DNA of 64,000 bases. Origin: Moringa oleifera. Its lineage: Eukaryota; Streptophyta; Magnoliopsida; Brassicales; Moringaceae. Every line of letters begins with the position of its first letter. Position 1 is the stretch's first letter. Under the pieces are notes generated by a model. The model worked only from the letters and a program-made list of their open reading frames with translations. It ran no database searches and was not told where the DNA came from. This document shows, piece after piece, positions 1-18,649 of the stretch. Where the stretch lies: the NCBI GenBank assembly GCA_021397835.1, contig JAJFZO010000724.1, positions 781,001 through 845,000 on the forward strand. The letters run 5' to 3'. Made by a program: the position numbers and the translations under genes.

Positions 1-6300
<6,300 letters not shown>

Positions 6301-7299
6301 GGGTGGGCGGAGACAGACCGTCCGATCGAGAAATCAGAGAATCGAAGAAAGAAAGAAACCACTGTGAAGAGTGAGATACCTGCAGAGAGGGAGAGAGGGA
6401 AGAGAAGCGGGCAGTGAAAGGAGAGACACTTGCGAGAGAAAGGGAGAAAAAGCTCGCGTGTTGGAGTAATTCACTTCGGTGACGGATAATGTGGGATTTC
6501 AATACAATCAATGGGGTAATTCCGTAATTCGGTAAGATGGCTTGGGTCGAGTTCTATGTCCGAAAGGGAAGACGTGGGGTGAGACGGACCAATAAGAAGA
6601 TGAAAGCAAAGCAATTGAGTTAGATGACGTACAAGAAAGGTGACGTGGCAGCCTCCAGGTGTCACGGGCGTGGGCAGAGGTAGGTGACGCAATCTCCCCC
6701 TGCTTTCTTAGTACAAGAAAATAAAATAATCCTAAAGTTTTATTTATTTTTCTTGTGTAATTTTTATTTTCTCATTAATTAAGCGCTATCTTAGTGCTTT
6801 TTTCTTTGTTTTGTTTGCTTGTTTGGCCTTTTGAACCGTTCTTTCTTCCAGGACTAAGCTGCCTTTTTTTAAGTGTGAAGGTGGTGCCGAGGATTCCATG
6901 ACTTGGATGCGGTAACTTGGCATTCACGCAGCGGTCTACCAGGCAAGAGATCAAACAATATTAAATTGCTTCGTCAAAGTTTAAGAAATAAATGCAAGAA
7001 TTTTAAATATTTTTGTGTTAACTTATAGTATTGAAACCTTGTAATAAAACAACTTTTAAAGAAAATAATAATAAGAAATTTATTTTAGAAAATGGAATTT
7101 TGCAATAAAATAATAATAATTTAGCAAAATTCTTCTTATTTGACAAATGAAGATATTACAAATCTAATTTAACTACAAAGGATTTAAAGCCTCTCAGAGA
7201 GTTTTCTCCCAAACGAAAGTGTAGTGCCGTCATGAGTCATTTTCTCATGAGCTATTGTCTTGAACCTATTTAAGTTTATCTCTTTGTTATTTTGTTTTA
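6301..7299. other. 5' flank of the UBP12-type gene and intergenic DNA
   Basis: The first 300-400 bases right of the ATG (position 6300, minus strand) are CT/GA-rich, as in plant 5' leaders, and should hold the promoter. From about 6700 the DNA becomes AT-rich. No open frame looks like a gene. The left boundary of the following LINE remnant is uncertain and may fall inside this stretch. Confidence 0.5.
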
Positions 7300-10200
7300 C
7301 ATGAGAGTTGGATCTGATATTGAGGGTTGGATATCTATAACCATCGTCGAATCAGTGAGTATGGATCTTGGTATGGAAGATCTTTAGAAACAATTTAAGC
7401 TTACGAAAAATTAGGGGCTATTTCTGACCATTGATGATTTTGAGGTTTCAAAATCCATGGAGGCCATCAAAAATTATTTAGTTGAGCAGTACCTATAGAA
7501 TAGAATGGTTAATACAAAAGCTACGAAAATAGTTTTAATGAAAGTTTGGAAACTAATGGTTACGTTAACAATGAAAAAAGTAGGGAAGCGAACCTATATC
7601 TTTCAATATAAGAAATTTGATGACAAAGATAAAGTATTATTGTCCAATCATGGTCATTTAACAAGTCATTGATCATCTTTAAGGAGTTTGAGAGGGAATT
7701 ATTGGTTAATAATCTAACACTAGGGACATATGTCCATTCCAGGTGTAAAATCATAGCCTCTGATGACTTTCATAAAAATTAAGATTGGTGTAGTGCTAGG
7801 AGTGACTATCAATATTGTGGAGAAGGTCTAAGCTTCGAAAGATAAGATGGCTTTTAACAAATGGTTAAGTGTTAAAATGTTGGTTAACAAAACCATTGAG
7901 ATTATGTAGCCACCTATCCTTATCCAATGGATAGTCCATTGTCTTTTACTGGTATTTGAGGTTGCCTGATTTATACTATGTATGTGGGATGTTCGATCTT
8001 CTTGAACATGACTACCCTAAAGCTATTAAAAGGAAAAAAGGATAAGGTCGATGTCTAAGGGAATTTGGAGCATTGATCTGAGCATAAGGCCCATCTTTTT
8101 CTTATGCTCAATTTTAATTTATAAGCCAAGGCATCAAAATAACAAAGGATGCTTCATCGGTACCCAAAGCGATGTCGATTGATATTAGATTTATTGGTGA
8201 TTGACGATATCCTACATTAGAGAATTGTACGTAGGGGACTAACTCTTTCGGTCCAAAGACCTACCATTAATGATTAGCCTTAAAGTAATTATTGAGTAAT
8301 TAGTGTATGTAGTAATCCCCAATATTAGGGAGAAAATAGTGCTCCATAACATGCATGACATCCATATAAAGATTCATTTTGATAATGCAAAAAAAAAAAA
8401 AAAGGTCTAAATGAAAGCCCATAGCCTTTAATTCCATTAACATGCATGGGTATAGGTCATCTCTGCAAATCACTTAATGATTTGAAATGTCCCTCTACAT
8501 AGTGCTCTCAAGTTAGGAACAAAACTTATCTCCTCCCGCGTAACACCCATGGGTAGTGGTATCTCGATGAATAGAGATACTAAATCTGATACCAAATGGA
8601 AATGATTGACATGAGAAAAAGTTAAATCTGACATCGGCTCAGTCCTTAATTCATCAAAGTTAAAATGAATTAGAAATATCAATGAGGACTACAAGGCAAG
8701 CATAGTATCAAAGTCAAAGAAACCATGCACAATCATGGATAGGGAAAGAAAAGCCCATCTTGTGAATCGATAGAGACTAAAGATACCCAACCCTACAAAG
8801 AATTATGAATTTAAGAGTATGAAATTGTCAAGATTTGGGGGCTCTTTAGAAAATTCACAAATTAATCAAAATACTTAAGAAAACATAACCCCTAAATGCT
8901 TTTCCTTAGTAAAACTGATAGGAGAAGCTCAAAGATGGAATGGCAAATGTAAAAACAAATTTCTAAGGTCGCTTTGTAGTTGATTATGAGGGCAAGCGAG
9001 GTAGATTAGCATTTCTATACAAGGTAAGTGTAAATGCTAAGGAATCTTCTGCTTTTCAATGGAAGTTCACTAGGTTCTGTGAAAATTATTGCCATGGATC
9101 ATAGGGAATCATGAAATCTCATGTGTTCTTCTTAAGTCTCCTTACTTTGGCTCTGTGTTAGTGACTTTAAGGAGATCATTTTGGTTAAGGAAAAGATAGG
9201 TGGCAATGTAAGGTCTTAAAGGTAAATGAACAAATTTGTCAATGCTATAGTGGATTGCGATTTGTAAGAAATGCCTTTCTCAAGCTCACGGCTTACTTAG
9301 TTACGAGGTATAGGGGATAGGCCCATCTAACAAAAACTAGGTGGTTTGACCAATCAAGATTGGTCGAATATGTTTTCTAGCTACATTGAGTATCATATCC
9401 CAGCGTTATCCTCTAACCACTTACCCTTATTTATCCCCAATCATTCTTATCATAAAAGTTTCATGAGGAGACTTTTAAGTTTGAACCATGTGGCTAATGC
9501 ATATAGGATGTGAGCAACTAGTTATTGAAAGTTGAAGAATTGTCCAAGATAAATCCATGACACTACTTTTCCAAAAATTAACTAAATGCAAGAAAGAACT
9601 TTTTACTTGGAAAAGTTATGAATTTAATCATCTTCAGCATCAAATTAGCAAAGAACAAGCCTAACTAGGAAGTATACTTCAAGAAAGATATCAGAGTTTG
9701 TTTTCCACTAAGATTAGTAATTGTAAAAAGAAGTTTATTGACTTATTCCATCAAGAAGAGGTGATGTGGAGTCAGAGGTCCAAAAAGAACCTGTTAAAGG
9801 ATGGAGATATGAATACGCAATATTTTCATTCAATTACCTCCATTAAGAGGCAAATGAACAAAATATCATAAATACAAAACTAGTTAAGGATCTAGGTGTC
9901 GTTTAACGACCAAATTATTAAAACTATGCTTGATTATTTTATTTTCTCTAATGGATATAGATAAGGTATGCTAAGTAATATAAAGCAAACTTTTAGCACC
10001 TTGAAAACCTTCTTAAACTAAGCTTCTACAATAAAATAAATCTTCATTGCGCTCCATCAGATGAATCCTCATTAAGTACCTGACCCATATGGTATGAATA
10101 TTTATTTTTTCTAAAACTATTAGTAAATTATAAGTAAGGATATTTCGTCTTTAGATCTTGATTTTCTAAACAATGAAGGGTCTTTAGAATGTATAAACCT

Positions 10201-12706
10201 TACAACCATTAGCCTTATCCCAAAGTGTAAGAACTCTATATTTTCTAAAGACTTTTGATTTATAATGTAGTATATAAACTCATATTAAAAGTCCTTGCTA
10301 ATTATTTGTAGAATATCCTTCCTACCATTATTAATGTAAACCAATCAGCATTTATTAATGGAAAAATGATCTCTGATAATGCTTTTATCTATTATGAGGC
10401 TATCTATTCTATGAAACAAAGAAGTAAGGGCTTGAATGGTTAGATAACATTGAGCTAGATATGAGTAAGGCATATCATTGAGTTAAATGGGCCTTCTTAT
10501 AGATAATAATGAAATCAATTGATTTTTCAATAAAATGGGTAACCAAGTAATGGAGTATATTCGCTTAATATTTTTATGAAATAGTGATCAATGAAAATAG
10601 ATACGATTATATTCTTTCAACTAAGAGTCTTCAACAAAGGGATCCTTTGTCTCTTTATTATTTTCTTCTCTGTGTTGAAGGATTATCTTTGTTACTATCT
10701 CAAGCTAAATGTGTAGGAAAGATATAAGGCATAGTTGTTGCACGATGAGGCCCTAAAGTTTCTCATATGTTCTTTGTAGATGATAGTTTACTTTTCTTTT
10801 AAGCTTGGAAGAATGAATATACTATTATATTGCATATACTCAAGATGTATGAATTAGCTTTTGGGTAGCAAGTTAACCTAGAAAAATCAAGTATTTTATT
10901 TAGTTCGCATATGGGATAAAGAATATAAAAAGATCTAATACATATACTTGGAGTCTACAGGTCTTTCACACTACATCGAATTCAATAAACTGAAGAAAAA
11001 TCTACATACCAAGCTACACGGTTGGAAGGAAAAATTATTAGCTCAATCAAGGAGAGAAATTTTTATCAAGAGGCTCAAGCTCTATCCATATATGTAATGT
11101 GTTATTCTTTGTTGTCAAAATTCGTGTAGAGTGATAAAGGATCATCTAAGAAAATACATTGAAAAGCTTAAGACACTTTATTCTTGTCTAAAATAGATAA
11201 AGGAGTCGCTTTTAGAGACTTTGAGGCTTTTAACATAATTTTGTTAGGCAAGCAATAGTGGAGGCTTATATAAGGGAGAATTCATTGTGTTTTTATATTC
11301 TAAAAGTCAAATATTTTCTTTTTACTAATACACAAAGAAAAATGAGGTAATAAAAGATCTTATATCTAGTATAGCTTACTTCATGGTCGATCAGTCATCG
11401 ATCTGTGAGCAAAATAAAGAATCAGTGATGTATGGCGAGATAAATGGATCATAGGAGCCCCCAATTTTAAAGCTACATGATCGGGTTTATAACCCACAAG
11501 GATTTTGATCAATTATCTTATTATTACTGCAAACAAGGCATAGTTACTCGTGCTTATTGAATGTTATTTATCAAGAAAGAAGTCGATGTCGTCTTGGCTA
11601 TTTCATTAAACATGCGCTTAATGAAAAATAAAAATATGGATTAAGAATAAAAATGGCCAATAAAATGTTAAGGTTGGGTACTAGATTGCTTGTTGTCTTT
11701 TAGGAAGAAGGGTTCTAAAAAAAGTCGAGAGTTTTTCTTTTCAAGCTTTTATGGCAGGCTAAGGTGAGACCCATAGTCTACAATTTTGGTTGTCGAATGA
11801 TGTATGCTTTACTACCAACTGAAGTCATGCTTAGTTTTCATGGGATGGGAATTGAAAAAGATACATGTTATACATATGGGTCACATTCAGAATTCATGAT
11901 GCATACAATTTTCAAATGCTCATTTAGCATTTAGGTTTAAAACATGCTGCAGGATGGGTTGAACTAATTTTTTGCAAGGGTAATTAATGATGGATAAATA
12001 TAGGGAAAGATCTTCTCTTACATGAGGAACATGCACAAGTTGGATTTTTTTCCAACTATTTACAAAAGAATATGATTGAATAAAAATAAAGTTCTTCATG
12101 ATCAAGTCTGTAGATCTCCAGCTTTGGTTGTTAAAGAGGTCAAACATCTAATTGAAGAGTTGAAGGCATGCAATTTCATCAACACTAGGATATTTCACAA
12201 GCGTGGTGGCAACCTCCTCACAATGGCTTTGTTAAATTAAATATGGATGAATCTTATAAAGCTTTAAATAAACAAACAAAATTGGGTGTGGTAGTAATGG
12301 ATGTTAATGGTCAAGTGTTCCTCTCTGCATTGTCTTCTACATATGGTGTCCTCCCCCTTATAAGGTGAACTTATGGCAAACAAATTCAGTCTTAAAATAG
12401 CGAGTCAGCAAGGCTATCAATAACTCATAGTAAAGAATGAAAATATCATAGCTAATAATGAAATTAATTAGGTAAATCCATGAGTGAATAGGATAGCATC
12501 TGTTTGGATTTTAATTTCCTAGCTTCACATTGTATACAATGTTCTTTTTAGTATGGGCCTAAGAATTCTAATATGTTTATCCATAAAATAGCCCAATTAT
12601 CTATTGAGTTAAAGGGATCGTCAAATATGGTTAAATACCTTACTTATGAACTTTTGTAATCTAGATATTTTCTGACAATTAATATACTTTTATCTACGAT
12701 AAAAAA
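7300..12706 (+). mobile_element. Decayed LINE/L1-type retrotransposon with RNase H
   Basis: Non-LTR element in plus orientation, full of stops and shifts, but the domain order is readable. About 7400-7750 resembles the DUF4283 gag-like domain (text like LSNHGHLTSH). About 7950-8010 is a zinc-knuckle neighbourhood (RLPDLYYVCG). About 8980-9420 is the apurinic endonuclease region (GKRGRLAFLY, FQWKFTRF, EKIGGN, then SSNHLPLF). The reverse transcriptase follows, with LDMSKAYH at about 10452, RDPLSLYYFLLCVEGLS at about 10640 and catalytic FVDDSLLFF at about 10770. An RNase H tail with KLNMDESYKAL starts at about 12238. The 3' end looks like the usual short A-rich tail at about 12700. The 5' end is not defined. 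The element cannot encode active proteins as written. Confidence 0.85.
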
Positions 12707-12779
12707 ACAAATAAAGATATTTAATCAATTACAAGTGCAAAGTAGGAACTAGAAATCTTATTTAAAAATTATAATAGTA

Positions 12780-15700
12780 ATAGCATATTTGATTCGCGAA
12801 ATAAAATAAAGAAGAAATAGAAAAGGTATCTTATAAGAATAGAAAAGATAATAAATATAATAGAATAACTATTATTATGCTTAATTCATTAGAATAGAAT
12901 AGGTAAAAATTAATTTTCATATGTTTGGTTCATCAAAAAACAAGAAAAAAAAATAGTTGGAATAAGTATAAAAGATTAGTATACTCTTTAATTAAATTAA
13001 TAATAATTCAATTAATATTTTGTAATTAAATTTATGTCAAAATAATATTAATTAATAAGTATCTTATAATAATAATTTATTATAAAATAATATTTTAAAA
13101 ATCAATTTTTTATTTTTAAATATAAATATTATAAAAAATAATTAATATTAAATAATATTTTAATGATGAATACAATTTTTTTGCCTCAAAGTTTGCCATT
13201 CATCAAACATTTAGTTGTCCAATTTTAATTTCTAATTACTCCAAGCATCATTTTGGTTAATGGCAGTACTAAATCCTCCTCAGCTACTGTGTTGATGTAA
13301 GGATGTTCATCCTCATCAACTTCCCTCTTAATAAATTATGAAGCAAACAACAAGCTACCATAATCCAATTATGTATCTTAATTAGATAAAAAGATAAAAT
13401 CTTAAGGATACTCCACCTAAGTTTTAGTGACTCAAAATATCTTTCAACTTATATTAGAGTAGCTACATATTTCATATTGAAAAATTATTTAGGAATGGTT
13501 AGTTAATGACTTACTTTGAGCTCTTAAAATATACATGAAAGCTCTCATAACTTGAATACCTTTTGTTAATTAGGTCATAACAACTTATATAATAAATACT
13601 ATATAAGTTATTTATTTAATTCAAAAATTATAAGAGAATATATAAAAAAAATTCTTTGTATTGTCATTGAAAAGCTTACCATGAGGTACTTTAAATTCAT
13701 TTCTCTTAGTAATTGCATCTTAAAAAACTCTATTATTACCTATAGATCTTTCCCAACTAGGATGAACATAAACAAATTGCCAATCACGTGTACATACACC
13801 TAACATATTTATTGCAATGTCACCTTTATAAGTTCAGTATCTAAGCTTATACGAATTTGGCACCTTAGCCTTGATATATGTTTCATCTAAAGCACCTAAA
13901 CAATTCTACAATTGAAATTATTTTGTAAGAAATATCATTTGATATACAATATATCGTATATACAGTTACAAAAGTAATAGGATGTAAAATTTGCTTTAAA
14001 CACTTCCACCGGTTGTCTATAGAGTTTGTTAGAATGGGCTCAAGTTTTCTAAATAAGTAATCTTGTTAATGCATTATAGCATTTAATACATTAGAAAAAT
14101 GGTGACTAATTATCTCATTTGACTTTTGAAAATTATGTGTAATAACTTAATTCTTAAGATAATAAGAAATAATATATAAAAATATTGTTACTTGCTCATT
14201 TATAAGCATATTATCTTGTCGACTTTAACTCTCTAATATTTTCTAGCATTTTATGTAGTTTGAAAAAAGTAATTGTATTCATTTTGACTTGTGAAATACA
14301 TGACTCATCACTATCATGCACAAATCACCTAACATAATCTCGTTTTGCATACAAATCTAAAAAATAAGATCTATATTTCAACCTATAAGTATGTAAAGAT
14401 GACAATGCCCCCAATAAACTCAAAAACCAACTAACAACAACAAACATCTTTAACCATATTATCAAGGCAACTATAATCTTTCTCCTTCTTTTAACATTTC
14501 TACTCAAACTTAAACGAATCATCACTGCAAGATGGGTAAATATATAAAGTTCTGTTTCATTCAATAAAAGGATCATTGTACACAAATGTAATGCAATAAT
14601 GTAATGCAAGAAAATAAGGTGATATTATACCTTGCAAATTATATAATCAGATATTTTAGTTTCACAACATATGGTACTCCACTATTATTTTAAATCTTCT
14701 AGAAATGATCATATTTTTTCTCCAATCAATTTAACCCTAGATGAAGACACCAATTTCAAAAAAAAAATTAATCTCAAAGTTTTAATTATTTGTAATTTTA
14801 ACTAGATACTTATCAATTGAAAAAAAAAAAGAAAAAAAGATTCAATCACAAAGTGAGAAGTTTTGTGTCACCATTAATTGTAAGAAAAAAGTTGCAACTT
14901 ATCAACGTAATATAGAGAAAAGCCTTTATAATTAAAGACATCACTAACATAGTTTACAACATAAAGAGGGAAAATTAGTGTGAAATCAAGAAAGAAAAAA
15001 TCGAGGAAAGAATGTTGTTTAACATGAAGGATGTTAAATAGTCTTTCCTCGAAATTACACCTTACATATACAGAACTTGCATCAAATTCAAAAAAAAAAA
15101 AAAATCAACACAACGTTTTCATCGATACAATCCTAATTAATCAAGCAATATACTGAGAAGAAACTTCAAAAGCCACTAAATAAATGAATATAATCAACAT
15201 AAATATAAAAAATCACAAAAGATTATTTCAGCACCTGATACACATGAGTGAGAACAATTATTGAAGGCATCAAAAAGAACATCAATCAAATGCTCCATGC
15301 CTTTCTCTATCTCTTTTTGCTCTTTAAATTTTATGAATAAGATATCTTTTTTCCACATGGTACCCTTACTTATAAGATACAAGGAAAAAAAAAACAAATT
15401 ATCAAAGCCTAAGAGTACTTTTGGGAAATGATTAAGTACTATAATAGCCATAATACAATTTTCATGGATGTTGGAGCCAACAATTAATAGTGGCAACTGA
15501 ACCAAATACCATTCAGCAATTGAATTAAACACCATTTAGTAGCATCTCACTGAATGATATTGCATATATCCAGACTCTATAAGGGATTAAGAATGTTCAA
15601 AGCACTCTTATTTCTTGGTATTTTTCATAAAAAAGGTTAAAGAGGGTAGTGATTATCAAAACTTCAAAAGTATTATGAACTTAGAATTTATATATTTAAC

Positions 15701-16492
15701 TTTTGATGAATTTTTATCTGTAAAGATTATTCAAATGGGTGTTTGATGTAAGATGCATATTTGCTCTAAGATTATTTAAGAAGATTACAGCTAACTATAT
15801 GGGAGAGAGTAAAGGCTAAAATGGGTGATGACCTTACAATGAGTGGGTATGATGATATGGATAAAGTAAAAAGATGTTTTAGGCATGATTCTAGCTATTT
15901 CACCCTCGTTTCAATATATGATTGCATATATAATATTTAAAACCAAACGAAAGAGGAAAAGAATAATCTGTAATGATACCTAAACAAAACACTTATTTTG
16001 ATATGAATCTCAAGTTGATTTTCAATTCTAATGCCTTTAAAATTTCAATATAATATCACAAATATAAAATAAAGTAAAAATACTTCAAATAAAAAAAAAA
16101 ACCTAAAAGTTCAAATCTTATTAACTTGAAATGATATGATGATTTAGGCACAGTCAAGTGGAAAGAAAGATGAGAAAAGAGAGAGCAAATAAGAGAAAAG
16201 GAAAAGGTAAAGTTATAATTAGATAAAATATATATGTATATATAATAGTAATTTGATAACTTTTTTAAGGGTACACTAAAAATAAAAAATAAAAACTATA
16301 ATTATTCCTTATTTACACGGAGTAACTATTTTGAGAGTTACTTTGGAATAGATATTTGAGTTTTTTAAGAATTGAAACTACTTAAAGAATTATAATTCTT
16401 TGATAAATATGAACTAAATATTAAAAAAGTAATTTCATTTGAAATAAAATAGAAAAAGAATTTGTATTCCTACAAACCAAACATATTGTTAA
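12780..16492 (-). mobile_element. Decayed PIF/Harbinger DNA transposon
   Basis: Minus-strand translation gives fragments of a HARBI1-type DDE transposase: QKSNEIISHHFSNVLNAI (about 14130-14070), CLGALDETYIKAKVP then YKGDIAINMLGVCTRDWQF (about 13910-13770) and VACCLLHNLL (about 13355-13320). These are conserved landmarks of the family, separated by stops. The outer ends look like related inverted termini: catatttgattcgcg near 12785 and its degraded complement (ccaaacatattg) near 16480, next to TAA/TTA-like bases, fitting the 3-bp target preference of the family. A minus-strand frame at 15535-15194 may be a relic of the second, Myb/SANT-like protein, but I cannot recognise the domain. The boundaries are approximate. 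Confidence 0.75.
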
Positions 16493-17032
16493 TCTAGTTT
16501 ACATTGGATATTATTGCGGTTAAAAATGGTGAGAGAAAGAGTAGCTTATTTTTTAGATGATGATCATCTGGTACTAGCTAAGATTCCACAAAAACTTGAA
16601 AAAAGATAAACATAAGGATATCTCATAGAATCACTTTAATACTTAAGTCATTAGAGAATTTAGTAATAAGATATTAATGAATAGAAAAGCTTTAGCTCCC
16701 AAAAGAATGTACCTATGTATTTATAAACTTTGGAGGACAAGTCTTGTTTCTTAAAAACTTTTAGAGGTAAGCGTAGATTAAAGTGAGAATCTTGAGTAAT
16801 GTGACCAAATAATTGTGCTAGCAAAAAAGCTTTTATAAAGTTAAAGATGACTTTTACCAAAGTTGGGCCATCACTTATTGGATTTGCCAAGGTTGAGTAG
16901 ATTCTTGTTGGGCTAGCATTATTGATTGTTTATGGTTCATATCTGGTTAACTCATCTAGCAGCTTATTGGACTGGGTCATCATGTTGAGACCTTTGGATT
17001 GAGTCTTTATATTGTACTTGTAAGAAGGAATA
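16493..17032. other. Intergenic DNA, nothing recognised
   Basis: AT-rich sequence between two transposons. A 76-codon minus frame (16890-16660) has no recognisable domain and no exon-like partners. I see no gene or RNA here. Confidence 0.5.
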
Positions 17033-17523
17033 GTAGCAAATTGGGTTTATGTGGGTACTTGATCCAATTAAATCTAATAAGACTGATTCGAGTAATACTT
17101 AATCAGATTTGGGCGGTTCGAATTTAAAATTTAATATACGAATCGAGTTCGAATTAGTTTTAGGTATCCATTACTCGAATTCGTTTACATAATTATATTA
17201 GTATGTTAATGTTTTATTTAAAATTTAATTATATTTATCTTGCAATTTGAATTTGATTAATTAAAATTTTAAATTTATATTTTAATTTTTCTTAATTAAT
17301 AAAAAATTATCTTATTAAAATTTATAATATATATATATAATAAATGGGTTTAAATGGATTCAAATAGTATATGGGTAATTATAAACGAATTTGAGATGAG
17401 TTTGAATATTAAAATGAATTTGTTAAACGAATTTGAGACTAGTTCGAATATGTATGTTTTAATCGGATTCAAGTTTGAGATTTTCTAAATGGACAAGTAC
17501 CCAATCTGTTGCCATCCTTACTT
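17033..17523. mobile_element. hAT-like MITE
   Basis: About 490 bp with related inverted ends: the left end has 'caaattgggt' followed by 'gtgggtacttgatcc', and the right end, read on the minus strand, has 'ggcaacagattgggtacttg'. The interior is full of degenerate 'cgaattcga' and 'ttcgaat' words and no coding. Small elements with 'gggtacccga' text of this kind are common in plants and are usually assigned to hAT. No target duplication could be fixed. Confidence 0.5.
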
Positions 17524-18640
17524 GTGAGTTACTTCATAGTGATAGTTAGGTTAGATAGGCACATTGATAATTAACATGTTATGTTATTGAGTGTTTATGA
17601 ACCTCTTTCTAAAAAGCATAATTATGGCATCATATTCAGTATTTACAAATATTAAAAATTTTTGTTTTCCTAAAATAAAAGTGATTTTATTTTTAGTTTT
17701 ATCTTTTATATTAGTCTAATTTAATTTTATTCAAAATATACTTAATTACAATACTGAGATTTATGTTTTATATAAATTTTAAATTAAAATTTATATTAAT
17801 TAAAACTATATATTTAAATATTATTTTTTGTAAGATTTATATTTAATAATTTCTATCAATTTTAATGCTTGTAATTTTTAACATGTAAAAATAATGATTA
17901 TATCTTTATAAGAGTTGTTATCATATATTTTTATTATTTTTTTGTCTTTAAAACCAAAATTATTAAAGTTGATAAAATATATTAAAAATGAATCTCACGT
18001 TAAAAACGATAAGATATATCTATAATTATTTTTTAAAATTTTAAATATATATATCTTAAAAATTAATACAAATCAAAATTCAAACTACATAAGTCAAGTC
18101 AAAATAACATAAACCAAGTATAAACATACATCTAAACAAAACAGGCTCTAAAATTCATAGACAACCAATTGAAATCACATTTAACTATTTAATGAAGTAA
18201 ATGAGATACTGATAAAATATCATTCTCTAATTGATAATTCTTCTTCTCTCTTTAACCTTAAGTAAATGGAAAATTAAAAAGAAAGATAATTAATTTAGTA
18301 AATCAGGATGACCATTAACTCGTTACATAGCTAAAGAGTTGGGGGGGGGGGGGGGGGGGGGGCGTGTTTAATATTTGTAAGCTATCTGAAATTATAGTAA
18401 AAAAAGATGTAATGCTATTCGGATTGTAATAGAAAGGAGCGTATATCACTATTTGGAATTGTAAGGGATAAAACTCATATTTAATTAAGATTGCTTAGGT
18501 TAAGATCAACTTAAATCTTTAATATTACTGGTAAGGTCATCAATAAAACCAAATCAAGTTAAATCAGTCATGACTTATATAGTTTATAGTAAAAAATTCA
18601 TTAGACTTTGTTTTATTAATAAGTTGTTCATGTTTTTCTT
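17524..18640. other. AT-rich intergenic DNA
   Basis: Very AT-rich, low-complexity DNA between the MITE and the hAT element. No coding frame or RNA gene is seen. It contains the long G run listed separately. Confidence 0.5.
18341..18362 (+). repeat. Uninterrupted run of 22 G
   Basis: A homopolymer of 22 guanines in otherwise AT-rich DNA. Such runs are rare in plant intergenic DNA, can form quadruplexes, and are also typical places for sequencing or gap-closing errors. Confidence 0.97.
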
Positions 18641-18649
18641 CTCACACTG

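Noticed and set aside
16660..16890. 76-codon minus frame
   Set aside because: No domain, no splice partners, and adjacent to transposon debris.
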